From Solitalea canadensis DSM 3403 (GTDB lineage Bacteria > Bacteroidota > Bacteroidia > Sphingobacteriales > Sphingobacteriaceae), in the NCBI RefSeq assembly GCF_000242635.2, contig NC_017770.1, positions 372,001 through 436,000 on the forward strand: a stretch of DNA of 64,000 nt, given 5' to 3'. The position numbers were made by a program, and so were the translations under genes. The notes under the pieces were generated by a model that was given only the letters and a program-made list of their open reading frames with translations, was not told the DNA's origin and did no database searches. Positions 16,545 through 26,679 of this stretch are shown here, piece by piece. Positions within the stretch are counted from its first letter, which is position 1. The number at the start of each line of letters is the position of its first letter.

Positions 16545-19490
16545 ATGAGAAAACATGTACTATGTATGTTAGTGCTTTTGCTGAGTACCCTCGGCGTAAT
16601 GGCACAGGATGTAGTAGTTACCGGAAAAGTGGTAACGGCCAATAATGAGCCATTGCCAGGAGTTTCAGTAACCGTAAAAGGAACCACCAAAGGAACTGCT
16701 ACAGATGGAAACGGAGCTTATACCGTAAAAGCACCGTCAAATGCAACTCTTACATTTAATTTCATTGGCTATGTGGGTCAGGAGATAAGTGTTGGTAGCA
16801 GAACAACAATCAATGTTACATTAAAAGAAGATGCTTTAAACCTTGAACAAGTAGTTGTAATTGGTTATGGTACGCAAAAGAAGAAAGATTTAACAGGAGC
16901 TGTGGCCGTAGTATCATCGAAAGATTTTGAATCGAGACCGAATACTCAGTTTGCAGATGTTTTATCAGGTAAAACAGCAGGTGTTCAGGTTATTTCTCCT
17001 TCAGGAAAACCAAATGCAGGATTCAATATCCGTATTCGTGGTACAAGTACAGTAACTTCAGGAAGTCAGCCATTATATATTGTTGACGGAGTGCCAACAA
17101 CCGATACCCGTTCTATTAACCCAAATGACATTGAGAATCTTACTGTATTAAAAGATGCATCAGCAGCCGCAATTTATGGTGCGTCTGGTTCAAATGGTGT
17201 TGTTTTGATCACTACTAAACGAGGTAAAACAGGAGAAACCAAAATTGATTTCAGTGCATACGGTAGTACTTCCTCTGTATGGAAACGTCAGGATGTTTTA
17301 AATGCGGATCAGTATAAATCATTAATGAGCGAGCTTGGTTATATCACTGACTGGTCAAAGTACACAGCTAATACTGATTGGCAAGATGAAATATTCAGAA
17401 ATGGTGCAGCTCAGAACTATCAGTTATCAGCTTCAGGAGGAAACGACAAAACAACTTATTTCTTTTCAGGAGGTTGGCTTAAAAATGATGGAGTAGTTCG
17501 TAATAATACCATGGATCGATTAAACTTCAAGGTTTCATTAGATCAAAAAGTTAATAATTGGTTAACTGCAGGAGTAAACGCAAACTTCAGTAAATGGCAT
17601 GATGTGGATATTACTGATAATACAGGTGTTGCAAGAGGTGGCGTTTTATTAGGTGTACAAGCAACTCCTCCCGTTATCGGAATCTACAACACTGATGGTA
17701 GTTTTACCGGAAATCCTTTCAAATTATCTTGGGAGAACCCAGTTTCAAGTACTGATGCTCCAATCCAGGATTACTACAACAACCGTTTGTTAGGAAATGT
17801 GTATGGAGAAGCTAAAATTCTTCCTGAGTTAAAATTCAGAAGTAGCTTAGGTCTTGATTATACTACTACCAAATACGATTATTTCCTTGATCCATTCCGT
17901 ACTGATTGGGGACGTGCAAATAGTGGTATTGGCAGAACTGAAAGCAATTTAAACAACTATTGGATTAGCGAGAACACCTTTACTTATAATAAAACCTTGG
18001 GTGCTAAGCATGATCTTACAGCTTTAGCAGGTTTTGTGGCCTCTAAAAATACCTGGGAACTAACTAAAATGGAAGTTAAAGGTTATGCAGGTACTGCTGT
18101 AACTACTGTAAACGGAGGATCAACGATTGTTAGCAGCGATGGAACTAAGCAAGAAAAATCGAATGCTTCATTTATCAGTAGACTAGGTTATACATACGAT
18201 AATAAGTATTTATTCACTGCCAATTTCCGCGCTGACGCTTCATCTGTGTTTGGACCAAACAATAAATGGGGATACTTCCCATCTGTATCTGCCGGTTGGA
18301 GAATTTCAGAAGAAGATTTCTTTAAAAATGTATCCTTCATTAATGACTTAAAATTACGTGCAGGATGGGGATTAGTTGGTAACGACCAAATTGCAAATTA
18401 TGCATGGTTCGGATTGATCAACACTGGTGCTAACTATCCAATCGGAGGTTCGATTTTACCTGGAAACTACCCTGGGTCAATTCAGAATGAAGATTTGAAA
18501 TGGGAGGAAACAGTACAAACCAACATCGGTTTAGATGTAGCTCTTTTAAACTCTCGCATCTCTCTTAGTGCTGATGCGTATGTTAAAAACACAAAAGATC
18601 TTTTATTAAATCTTCCGGTTCCAACTGCAACAGGATTTGATAACGGTTTGATAAATGCTGGTAAGGTGAGAAATAAAGGTATCGAGTTTATCTTAAGTAC
18701 CAGAAACTTGGTTAATAAGTTTAAATGGTCAACTGATTTCAATATTTCATTTAATAGAAATGAGGTAATTGACGTGAAAGGTTTACCTATTTACTCAGGT
18801 GATATTTACGATCGTGGAAATGCATCGGTTGTTAAAGAAGGCTTGCCACTTGGATCTTTCTATGGATATATTTCAGAAGGAGTTGATCCGGCAACTGGAA
18901 ACATGAAATATAAAGACGTGAATGGCAATAAGTCTTTTGACCAAGGAGATCGTACAGTTATTGGAGATGCTAATCCTGACTTTATTTACGGTTTAACAAA
19001 CACTTTCAGTTATAAAAACTGGGGCTTGAATTTATTCTTGCAAGGTGTTCAAGGTAACGATATCTTAAATGCTTCACGCATTGAGACAGAAGGTCTGTTA
19101 GATTTCAAGAACCAATCAGCTGCTGTTTTAAAGAGATGGACTAAGCCTGGTCAAATTACTGATATTCCTAAGGCTGAAGTTAATAACAAGTCAAACTCTG
19201 AAGTATCAACTAGATTTATTGAGGATGGCTCTTACTTAAGAGTAAAATCATTGACATTAAGTTATGATTTCACAAGCGCTGCATTAAAACGTTTGAAACT
19301 AGGAACTCTTAGATTATATGTAACTGGTGAAAATCTGTTAACCTTCACCAACTATAAAGGATTTGACCCTGAAGTAAGTGTATACGGTAATTCTACTGAA
19401 GCAAAAGTAGCTAATATAGCTCCTGGTATTGACTATGGTACTTATCCACAAGTGAGAAGTTATTTATTCGGTGTTAATCTGTCATTCTAA
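16545..19490 (+). CDS. SusC/RagA-type TonB-linked outer-membrane transporter (PUL 2)
   Basis: This is a 981-residue outer-membrane barrel for TonB-driven import of glycan fragments. It has a signal peptide ending GVMAQ, a carboxypeptidase-regulatory-like domain (about 25-100), LEQVVVIGYGTQKKKDLTG, a plug (about 110-230, with QPLYIVDGVPTTDTRSINPNDIE and SNGVVLITTKRG) and a barrel ending in LSF. It resembles the PUL 1 SusC most in the N-terminal domain and plug. Its partner susD begins two bases after its stop codon, so the two are translationally close, unlike in PUL 1 where 65 bases separate them. Confidence 0.95.
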   Translation: MRKHVLCMLVLLLSTLGVMAQDVVVTGKVVTANNEPLPGVSVTVKGTTKGTATDGNGAYTVKAPSNATLTFNFIGYVGQEISVGSRTTINVTLKEDALNLEQVVVIGYGTQKKKDLTGAVAVVSSKDFESRPNTQFADVLSGKTAGVQVISPSGKPNAGFNIRIRGTSTVTSGSQPLYIVDGVPTTDTRSINPNDIENLTVLKDASAAAIYGASGSNGVVLITTKRGKTGETKIDFSAYGSTSSVWKRQDVLNADQYKSLMSELGYITDWSKYTANTDWQDEIFRNGAAQNYQLSASGGNDKTTYFFSGGWLKNDGVVRNNTMDRLNFKVSLDQKVNNWLTAGVNANFSKWHDVDITDNTGVARGGVLLGVQATPPVIGIYNTDGSFTGNPFKLSWENPVSSTDAPIQDYYNNRLLGNVYGEAKILPELKFRSSLGLDYTTTKYDYFLDPFRTDWGRANSGIGRTESNLNNYWISENTFTYNKTLGAKHDLTALAGFVASKNTWELTKMEVKGYAGTAVTTVNGGSTIVSSDGTKQEKSNASFISRLGYTYDNKYLFTANFRADASSVFGPNNKWGYFPSVSAGWRISEEDFFKNVSFINDLKLRAGWGLVGNDQIANYAWFGLINTGANYPIGGSILPGNYPGSIQNEDLKWEETVQTNIGLDVALLNSRISLSADAYVKNTKDLLLNLPVPTATGFDNGLINAGKVRNKGIEFILSTRNLVNKFKWSTDFNISFNRNEVIDVKGLPIYSGDIYDRGNASVVKEGLPLGSFYGYISEGVDPATGNMKYKDVNGNKSFDQGDRTVIGDANPDFIYGLTNTFSYKNWGLNLFLQGVQGNDILNASRIETEGLLDFKNQSAAVLKRWTKPGQITDIPKAEVNNKSNSEVSTRFIEDGSYLRVKSLTLSYDFTSAALKRLKLGTLRLYVTGENLLTFTNYKGFDPEVSVYGNSTEAKVANIAPGIDYGTYPQVRSYLFGVNLSF

Positions 19491-19492
19491 AA

Positions 19493-20968
19493 ATGAATTC
19501 ATTTATGAAATCATCAACTAAAATATATATAGCAGCATTGGCAGGAGCTTTAAGCTTACAGTCATGCGATAAATTCTTAGATCTTGAGCCAATTTCTCAA
19601 GCTACAACAGCAAACTCTTATAAGTCTTTAGCGGATGCAGAAGCTGCTTTAACCGGAGTTTACGATTCATTCCAGCAAGATTACTATGTTTGGGATAACG
19701 TAATGTTATCTGATACTCGTTCTGATAACCATTATGCAGGTGGCGATAATCCTAGTTACTATGAAATGGATGAGCTACGCGTAACGGCTAACAATGATAA
19801 AACCTGGAGCTCATGGAAAAGTTTATACAATGCCATTGCTAAAGCAAATATTGTATTAACCAAAGTTCCTACAATTAATGACCCTAAACTAGATGCAAAC
19901 AACAGAAGAAACCAGATTATTGGTGAAGCATCTTTCTTACGTGCTTATCATTACTTCCAATTAGTTAAGTTGTTTGGAGATATTCCGTTAATGTTAAAAC
20001 CGGTATCTACAACAAATGCATCTGAAACTAATGTGCCTCGTTCAAGTGTTGCAGATGTTTACAAGCAAATTATCGCTGACTTAGAAGTTGCAGCTACTAA
20101 TCTACCTGACACTTACGGTGCAAGCGCTGATGTAAATAAAGCTCGCGCTACTAAAGGTGCTGCTAATGCTTTATTAGCTAAAGTTTATGCACAAAAACCT
20201 GATCGTGAGTATACCAAAGTTCTGCAATATGCAAACGCGGTAATTACAAGCCCTGCAGGTTACGCATTGCTTTTAGATTATGATAACCTGTTTGATGGAA
20301 ATCATTATAATAATGCTGAGTCAATTATGGAAGTTCAGTACGTTGGTGGAAAAGAAGCTAACTGGGGACCTCAAATGTTGTTACCTCCTTCAAAAAGTGG
20401 CGACGGATGGAGAAAATTCTTAACTCCTTCTAAAGATTTAATTAAAGCCTTTGACGCTGAAGGTGACGTAGTAAGAAAAAATGCATCTGTTTTATTTGAA
20501 AACGTTCAGTGGGTGGATGAATTCTGGTCGGCGCAAGTAGGAGGCAGTGTTCCTTTCTCTTATAAATGGAGAAGTGCGAATGGCTGGGCAAGTACAAACC
20601 GTCAGTATTTGATCCGTTTAGCTGATATCATTTTGTTAAAAGCCGAGGCATTGAATGAGCTTGGACAAACAACTGAGGCAGCAGGTGTTTTAGATCTGAT
20701 TAGAAATCGTGTAAGTCTTCCTAAAACGACAGCAGCAGATAAAGCGTCATTGAAACAAGCAATTGAGAATGAACGTCGCTTGGAATTTGCTCAGGAAGGT
20801 CAACGTTGGGATGATCTTGTTCGTTTTGGAAATGTTAAAGAGGTAATGAATAGTTTAAATGAAGTTAATTTGAAAACCGGAGCAAAAATGGTTTACAATA
20901 TGACGGATGCTAAGATTTACGTTCCAATTCCTCAAAATGAGATCGATCGAAATCCATTGTTGAAATAA
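19493..20968 (+). CDS. SusD/RagB-type glycan-binding lipoprotein (PUL 2)
   Basis: This is a 491-residue lipoprotein with the lipobox LQSC before CDKFLDLEP. Two in-frame ATGs (19493 and 19505) are possible; the second gives a more usual signal peptide, MKSSTKIYIAALAGAL. SusD signatures are FLRAYHYFQLVKLFGDIPLML near residue 145 and, at the C-terminus, RQYLIRLADIILLKAEALNELGQ and NERRLEFAQEGQRWDDLVRFG. It should sit on the cell surface on top of the preceding SusC. Two tandem hairpins follow before the GH3 gene. Confidence 0.95.
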   Translation: MNSFMKSSTKIYIAALAGALSLQSCDKFLDLEPISQATTANSYKSLADAEAALTGVYDSFQQDYYVWDNVMLSDTRSDNHYAGGDNPSYYEMDELRVTANNDKTWSSWKSLYNAIAKANIVLTKVPTINDPKLDANNRRNQIIGEASFLRAYHYFQLVKLFGDIPLMLKPVSTTNASETNVPRSSVADVYKQIIADLEVAATNLPDTYGASADVNKARATKGAANALLAKVYAQKPDREYTKVLQYANAVITSPAGYALLLDYDNLFDGNHYNNAESIMEVQYVGGKEANWGPQMLLPPSKSGDGWRKFLTPSKDLIKAFDAEGDVVRKNASVLFENVQWVDEFWSAQVGGSVPFSYKWRSANGWASTNRQYLIRLADIILLKAEALNELGQTTEAAGVLDLIRNRVSLPKTTAADKASLKQAIENERRLEFAQEGQRWDDLVRFGNVKEVMNSLNEVNLKTGAKMVYNMTDAKIYVPIPQNEIDRNPLLK

Positions 20969-21007
20969 TAATGACATTCGATTCAAAATACTTTTTAGAA
21001 TAACACA

Positions 21008-21033
21008 AAAACGGGAGAGCAATCTCCCGTTTT
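21008..21033 (+). terminator. Intercistronic terminator-like hairpin between susD and GH3, PUL 2
   Basis: Stem AAAACGGGAGA pairs perfectly with TCTCCCGTTTT around the loop GCAA. A second small hairpin, ATAACAGG/CCTGTTAT at 21035-21054, follows at once. It sits in the same relative position as the hairpin of PUL 1. Confidence 0.75.
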
Positions 21034-21129
21034 CATAACAGGCAATCCTGTTATAAAAGTGCTTTCCAACAAACAAACACAAACAACTAAATGCTAATAG
21101 CCAACAACTAATAGCTAAAAGAAACAACA

Positions 21130-23472
21130 ATGAATCTAAAGAAAATCGCAATCATTGGCTTATTGGCATTGTCCAGTCAGGCAACATTTGCGCAGAAAAA
21201 AAAGTCAACCTCTGTTAAACCTCCTTTAACAGCCGCTCAGATAGAAACAAAAGTGGAAGATCTTCTGAAGCAAATGACATTGGAAGAAAAGGTAGGCCAA
21301 ATGGCTCAAATCACGCTTGACGTTATAGGTAAAGGAGATAATCGTTTTGCAAGTTTTGAACCTTTTGCATTGGACGATAAAATGACCGATGCATTGGTTC
21401 ATTATAAAATAGGCTCGGTATTAAATACTGCTAACAATCGTGCTCGTACTCCACAGGTTTGGAACGATATTGTTAGTAAAATACAGGACGTGGCTATGAA
21501 AAACAGGTTGAAAATACCTGTTCTGTACGGTGTTGATGCTATCCATGGAACCACCTACACAGTAGGTGCAACTATGTTTCCACAACAAATAGCACAGGCT
21601 GCAAGCCGTAATAGAGAATTGGTTCGTAAAGGAGCCGAGATTACTGCCTATGAAACCCGTGCAAGTTCAATTCCTTGGACATTTTCTCCTGTGTTGGATT
21701 TAGGAGCAGATCCTCGTTTTCCTCGTCAATGGGAAGGCTTTGGAGAAGATCCTTATATAGGTTCAGAGATGGGTGTTCAAATGGTTAAAGGATATGAAGG
21801 ACAAGATAATACAGTAGGCGACTATGACAAAGTAGCCTCATGTATGAAACACTTTTTAGGTTACGGGGCACCAACTTCCGGAAAAGACCGTACGCCGGCA
21901 TTTATTCCTGATGATGTATTGCGTGAGTATCACCTGCCTGCTTTTAAAGCAGCAATTGAAGCAGGTTCTCATAGTATCATGATCAACTCAGGCATTATTA
22001 ATAATATTCCTGTCCATTCAAACTATAACCTTCTTACTAAACTATTAAAAGAAGAATTAGGTTTTAAAGGCTTGGTAGTAACCGATTGGGGAGATATCGA
22101 AAATCTGCATCGTCGTGATCATATTGCAAAAGATGATAAAGAGGCTATTATGCTGGCAATTAATGCAGGTATCGATATGTCGATGATCCCTTATCAATAC
22201 GAAACCTTTTGCAATGGTTTGGTAGAATTGGTAAAAGAAGGAAAAGTAAAGCAAGAGCGTATTGATGATGCGGTGCGTCGCATTTTAAAAGTGAAATACG
22301 CACTTAATCTTTTTGATAAGCCGGTTACGGATAGTAAAGATTATCCAAAGTTTGGAAGCAAAGAGTTCGAAGCTGCTTCTTATCAAATGGCTTCGGAAGC
22401 AATTACTTTATTGAAAAATGATGGCAATGTTCTTCCTTTATCAAAACAAGCCAAAGTATTAGTAACAGGTCCGAATGCTAACTCAATGCGCACCCTCAAC
22501 GGTGGGTGGACTTATTCATGGCAAGGTGAAAAAGTAGAAGAGTTTGCTTCAAAATATAATACCATTTTAGAGGCAGTTCAGACTAAGGTTGGTGCCGCTA
22601 ATGTGAACTACGTTCCGGGTGTTAGTTATAAAATGGACGGAAAGTATTATGAAGAAGCTGCAGATAAAATGGATGAAGCAGCAGAAGCAGCTAAAAATGC
22701 AGATGTGGTAATCTTATGTCTGGGTGAAAATTCATATACAGAAAAACCTGGCGACTTGCAGGATCTAAATATCTCGGATTTGCAGATTGAGTTAGCGAAG
22801 AAAGTAGCTGCAGCAGGTAAACCGGTAATTTTAGTATTAAACGAGGGTCGTCCTCGTTTGATCAGCCGTTTTGAGCCTTTAATGAAAGCGGTTGTGCAGA
22901 CTTATTTGCCAGGCAATTTCGGTGGCGATGCATTAGCTTCAATTTTGTTTGGTGATATAAATCCTTCAGGAAAACTACCGTACACCTATCCGCGTTATGC
23001 AAACGCTACCATTCCTTATTTTCATAAACTTTCTGAAGAGCAAACAAAAGCTGAAGGTGTTTATAATTACGAAGCTGATTTTAACCCTCAATATCAATTT
23101 GGTTTTGGCTTGAGCTACACTACATTCAACTATGCAAATCTTAAGTTGAATAAGACCGCAATTACAAATTCAGATGAATTGCAGGTGAGCATCGATGTAA
23201 CTAATACAGGATCACGTGAAGGCAAAGAAGTAGTTCAGCTATTTACATCCGATTTATTTGCTAGCACAACGCCGGATGTAAAACGTTTGCGTCGGTTTGA
23301 AAAGCTCAGTCTGAAACCCGGTGAAACAAAAACGATAACATTCACTCTTACCGTTAAGGATTTAGCATTTGTAAATCATGAAGGTGTCTGGACCACTGAA
23401 GACGGCGACTTCGATTTAATGATCGGAGATCAGAAGGTTAAATTTAATGTTATAAACGGTAATAAATTATAA
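21130..23472 (+). CDS. GH3 family beta-glucosidase, exported (PUL 2)
   Basis: This is a periplasmic GH3 enzyme of 780 residues with a signal peptide ending ATFAQ. The catalytic barrel (about 40-385) carries the nucleophile D319 in VVTDWGDIENL; the second domain has GPNANSMRTLNGGW and PSGKLPYTYPR; a fibronectin-III-like domain closes the protein. It is the counterpart of the GH3 at 11700 and clearly paralogous to it. It probably trims imported beta-glucan oligosaccharides to glucose. A lysine-rich stretch encoded by a run of eight A follows the signal peptide in both enzymes. Confidence 0.92.
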   Translation: MNLKKIAIIGLLALSSQATFAQKKKSTSVKPPLTAAQIETKVEDLLKQMTLEEKVGQMAQITLDVIGKGDNRFASFEPFALDDKMTDALVHYKIGSVLNTANNRARTPQVWNDIVSKIQDVAMKNRLKIPVLYGVDAIHGTTYTVGATMFPQQIAQAASRNRELVRKGAEITAYETRASSIPWTFSPVLDLGADPRFPRQWEGFGEDPYIGSEMGVQMVKGYEGQDNTVGDYDKVASCMKHFLGYGAPTSGKDRTPAFIPDDVLREYHLPAFKAAIEAGSHSIMINSGIINNIPVHSNYNLLTKLLKEELGFKGLVVTDWGDIENLHRRDHIAKDDKEAIMLAINAGIDMSMIPYQYETFCNGLVELVKEGKVKQERIDDAVRRILKVKYALNLFDKPVTDSKDYPKFGSKEFEAASYQMASEAITLLKNDGNVLPLSKQAKVLVTGPNANSMRTLNGGWTYSWQGEKVEEFASKYNTILEAVQTKVGAANVNYVPGVSYKMDGKYYEEAADKMDEAAEAAKNADVVILCLGENSYTEKPGDLQDLNISDLQIELAKKVAAAGKPVILVLNEGRPRLISRFEPLMKAVVQTYLPGNFGGDALASILFGDINPSGKLPYTYPRYANATIPYFHKLSEEQTKAEGVYNYEADFNPQYQFGFGLSYTTFNYANLKLNKTAITNSDELQVSIDVTNTGSREGKEVVQLFTSDLFASTTPDVKRLRRFEKLSLKPGETKTITFTLTVKDLAFVNHEGVWTTEDGDFDLMIGDQKVKFNVINGNKL

Positions 23473-23480
23473 TAGTTAGT

Positions 23481-23507
23481 AGGGGACGATTTTTGTATTG
23501 TCCCCTT
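23481..23507 (+). terminator. Terminator-like hairpin after GH3, inside PUL 2
   Basis: AGGGGACGAT at 23481-23490 pairs with 23497-23506 (one G-U pair, loop TTTTGT), followed by five more T. It looks like a rho-independent terminator, yet the GH16 gene follows 57 bases later, so it may act as an attenuator or mark a separate transcript. Confidence 0.65.
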
Positions 23508-23563
23508 TTTTAGTGATTTACCGTAAATAGCTGCTATAAAATGCAAACTAATCTACTTGTAAT

Positions 23564-24373
23564 ATGACTAATTCATTAATCTTAAAGATTTGCCTTGTCT
23601 GTTTGATAATAGTAAATGGTAGTTGTTCATCTAATCATAATCCTCAACCCAAAGAGCGAAAACTTATTTGGAGTGATGAGTTTAATTATAGCGGTCTGCC
23701 TGATGCAACAAAATGGAGCTATGATATAGGTGATACTGATGGATGGGGAAACAATGAACTCGAGTATTATACCCATGCTGATACATCAAATGCTGTTGTT
23801 AGAAATGGCTATTTGTATATAACTGCCAGAAAACAGAAAAAAGAAACGCGTGATTATACTTCAGCACGATTAATAACCAAAGGGAAAGGGGATTGGCTAT
23901 ACGGAAGAATTGAAGTAAAAGCGAAACTTCCTGAAGGTCGCGGATTGTGGCCGGCTATATGGATGCTATCTACTGATTGGAAATATGGAGGATGGCCAGA
24001 AAGTGGTGAAATAGATATAATGGAAAATGTAGGATATAACCCTGATTCAGTGTTTGCTAGCACGCATACCAAAAAGTTCAATCACATTTTAGGCACCCAA
24101 ACAACAAAAGGAATTGAGGTAAAAAACCTATATCGTGATTTTCATGTCTATGCGATTGAATGGAATGAAAAACAGATTGATTTTTATATCGATGCAACCA
24201 AATACCTCACATTCAAAAATACAGGTAAAGGTTGGGAAGAATGGCCCTTTGATAAACGTTTTCACCTGTTGCTCAATATTGCCGTTGGCGGAAATTGGGG
24301 TGGTAAATATGGTGTCGATGATAGCATCTTTCCTCAATCGATGTTAGTAGATTATGTACGTGTATATCAATAG
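23564..24373 (+). CDS. GH16 endo-beta-1,3-glucanase (laminarinase-like) lipoprotein
   Basis: This is a glycoside hydrolase family 16 enzyme of 269 residues, expected to cut beta-1,3-glucan (laminarin) or mixed-linkage glucan internally. The signal sequence ends in VNGSC, a lipobox, so it should be membrane-anchored, perhaps on the cell surface. The catalytic motif GEIDIMEN supplies the nucleophile E149, D151 and the acid/base E154; the extra methionine between D and E is the beta-bulge form typical of laminarinases. Other family marks are LIWSDEFNYSGLPDATKWSYD, PEGRGLWPAIWML and LLNIAVGGNWGG. It is followed after only eight bases by a third GH3, which would take over its products. Confidence 0.93.
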   Translation: MTNSLILKICLVCLIIVNGSCSSNHNPQPKERKLIWSDEFNYSGLPDATKWSYDIGDTDGWGNNELEYYTHADTSNAVVRNGYLYITARKQKKETRDYTSARLITKGKGDWLYGRIEVKAKLPEGRGLWPAIWMLSTDWKYGGWPESGEIDIMENVGYNPDSVFASTHTKKFNHILGTQTTKGIEVKNLYRDFHVYAIEWNEKQIDFYIDATKYLTFKNTGKGWEEWPFDKRFHLLLNIAVGGNWGGKYGVDDSIFPQSMLVDYVRVYQ

Positions 24374-24381
24374 ATTGAATT

Positions 24382-26610
24382 ATGAAATGTTTAGTTAGGC
24401 TGTGTTTGCTATGGTTGGTGTTAGTTCAACCGCATTTTGTAGCAGCACAGAAAAAAACAATAGATCAACGAGTTGATTCCCTCTTGCAATTAATGACATT
24501 GGAAGAAAAGGTGGGACAAATGAATCAATATTCGGGACCATGGGCTCATACAGGGCCAATAACTGAAGACGGCAATATTCTACAGCAAGTACAAGAAGGT
24601 AAACTTGGATCTATGCTGAATATTAACGGTGTGGCTCATACCAAAGAACTACAGACGTTAGCCCTAAAATCGCGTTTGAAAATCCCACTCTTATTTGGTC
24701 AGGATGTAATTCATGGTTACCGCACAACATTTCCAATTCCATTAGGAGAGGCCGCAAGTTGGGATTTAGAAGCGATGGAACAATCGGCTCGTGTTGCAGC
24801 AACAGAGGCTGCTGCGAGTGGCATTCACTGGACATTTGCTCCTATGGTAGACATTTCACGCGACCCGCGCTGGGGACGTGTAATGGAGGGAGCCGGAGAA
24901 GATCCTTATTTAGGTTCATTGATAGCGAAGGCAAGAGTGAAAGGTTTCCAGGGAAACAAATTAGGTGACATAAATTCAGTAATGGCATGTGCAAAACACT
25001 TTGCCGCATACGGTGCTGCAATAGGCGGACGCGATTATAATTCAGTGGATATGAGCGACCGTACCCTTTGGGAAATCTACTTGCCTCCATTTAAGGCAGC
25101 CGCAGAAGCTGGAGTAGCAACATTTATGAACAGCTTTAATGACCTCAATGGCGTTCCTGCTTCTGCAAGCAGCTATTTGCAAAGGGATATCCTGAAAGGT
25201 AAATGGAACTTCACCGGTTTCGTTGTAAGCGACTGGGGTTCTATTGGTGAAATGATTAAGCATGGTTACGTAAAGGATTGTTATGAAGCATCACAAGCTG
25301 CAGTAATGGCTGGAAGTGACATGGATATGGAAAGCCGTTGTTATACCCAGAACCTTGTTCACTTAGTAAAAGAAGGGAAAGTACCTGAAACAGTAATAGA
25401 CGATGCTGTAAGAAGGATATTGAGGAAAAAGTTTGAGTTGGGTTTATTTGAAGATCCGTTCAGGTTTTGTGATGTAAAACGTGAGCAACAGGCGCTTAAT
25501 AATCCCAAACACAAAGCAATTGCAAGAGATGTGGCTAAGAAAAGTGTTGTATTACTTAAAAATAACAACAACGTCTTGCCTCTTTCCAAGCAAGCAAAAA
25601 CCATTGCCATTATTGGTCCTTTAGCAAAATCAGAGCGTGATATGCTTGGTTTTTGGGCAGTGGATTGGCCTGATAGCTCCTATATTGTTTCGCAGTTTGA
25701 AGGTATACAACAGAAGTTGGGTAACAATTCAAAATTGTTATATGCAATGGGTTGCAATATCGAAGATAATTCTACTTCAGGATTTGCGGAAGCCATTGAA
25801 GTAGCACAAAAAGCTGATGTAGTACTATTAAGTGTTGGTGAAAGACGTGATATGAGCGGTGAAGCAAAAAGTCGCTCAACTATTCATTTGCCGGGTGTTC
25901 AGGAAGAATTGATAAAAGCGATTAAAGCAACGGGAAAACCGGTGGTGGTGTTGATCAATGCGGGAAGACCATTAATCTTTAACTGGACAGCTGATAATGC
26001 AGATGCCATTGTTTACACCTGGTGGTTGGGCAGTGAGGCAGGAAATGCAATTGCTGATGTATTATTTGGTGATTATAATCCTGCCGGTAAATTACCGATG
26101 ACGTTTCCTCGCTCTGAAGGCCAACTCCCTATTTATTATAATTTCCTGAATACGGGAAGACCTGCTGAAAATGATAAGGACCGGTTTTATCGGTCAGCCT
26201 ATAATGATCTTTCCATCTATCCTAAATATGCTTTTGGCTATGGTTTAAGTTATACCAACTTTAAGTATGATAATCTTAAACTGAGCGCTGAAACAATGAA
26301 CATGGATGGGAAAATAACGCTTTCTTTTTCTGTTACCAATACTGGTAACTATACTGGAGAAGAGGTGGTGCAACTTTATCTGCGTGATGAGTTTGCTTCA
26401 TTGGTTAGGCCTGTAAAAGAGCTGAAAGATTTTAAAAAAATCCTTTTAAAGCCTGGGGAAACTAAAGAAATAAACTTTGTGATTGATAAAGAAAAGCTGT
26501 CATTCTATAATCAGAAACTTGAATGGGTGGCAGAACCGGGAACATTTCAGGTGATGATTGGCAGTGCATCGGACGATATACGCCTGAAATCAAAAATTGA
26601 GTTAAGGTAA
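24382..26610 (+). CDS. GH3 family beta-glucosidase, BglX-like (PUL 2)
   Basis: This is a periplasmic GH3 enzyme of 742 residues, nearer in sequence to BglX-type beta-glucosidases than the other two GH3 proteins here. It has a signal peptide ending FVAAQ, an N-terminal barrel with KIPLLFGQDVIHGYRTTFPIPL and the nucleophile D284 in VVSDWGSIGEM, an alpha/beta domain with YTWWLGSEAGNAIADVLFGDYNP and a fibronectin-III-like end. The segment WTFAPMVDISRDPRWGR is a BglX-type mark. It lies eight bases behind GH16 and is surely cotranscribed with it. Confidence 0.93.
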   Translation: MKCLVRLCLLWLVLVQPHFVAAQKKTIDQRVDSLLQLMTLEEKVGQMNQYSGPWAHTGPITEDGNILQQVQEGKLGSMLNINGVAHTKELQTLALKSRLKIPLLFGQDVIHGYRTTFPIPLGEAASWDLEAMEQSARVAATEAAASGIHWTFAPMVDISRDPRWGRVMEGAGEDPYLGSLIAKARVKGFQGNKLGDINSVMACAKHFAAYGAAIGGRDYNSVDMSDRTLWEIYLPPFKAAAEAGVATFMNSFNDLNGVPASASSYLQRDILKGKWNFTGFVVSDWGSIGEMIKHGYVKDCYEASQAAVMAGSDMDMESRCYTQNLVHLVKEGKVPETVIDDAVRRILRKKFELGLFEDPFRFCDVKREQQALNNPKHKAIARDVAKKSVVLLKNNNNVLPLSKQAKTIAIIGPLAKSERDMLGFWAVDWPDSSYIVSQFEGIQQKLGNNSKLLYAMGCNIEDNSTSGFAEAIEVAQKADVVLLSVGERRDMSGEAKSRSTIHLPGVQEELIKAIKATGKPVVVLINAGRPLIFNWTADNADAIVYTWWLGSEAGNAIADVLFGDYNPAGKLPMTFPRSEGQLPIYYNFLNTGRPAENDKDRFYRSAYNDLSIYPKYAFGYGLSYTNFKYDNLKLSAETMNMDGKITLSFSVTNTGNYTGEEVVQLYLRDEFASLVRPVKELKDFKKILLKPGETKEINFVIDKEKLSFYNQKLEWVAEPGTFQVMIGSASDDIRLKSKIELR

Positions 26611-26679
26611 TTTGACATTTCCGGAATGATATAAAACTAAACTAACTGAAGTCTAACCATACTTTATAAAACCTGACAT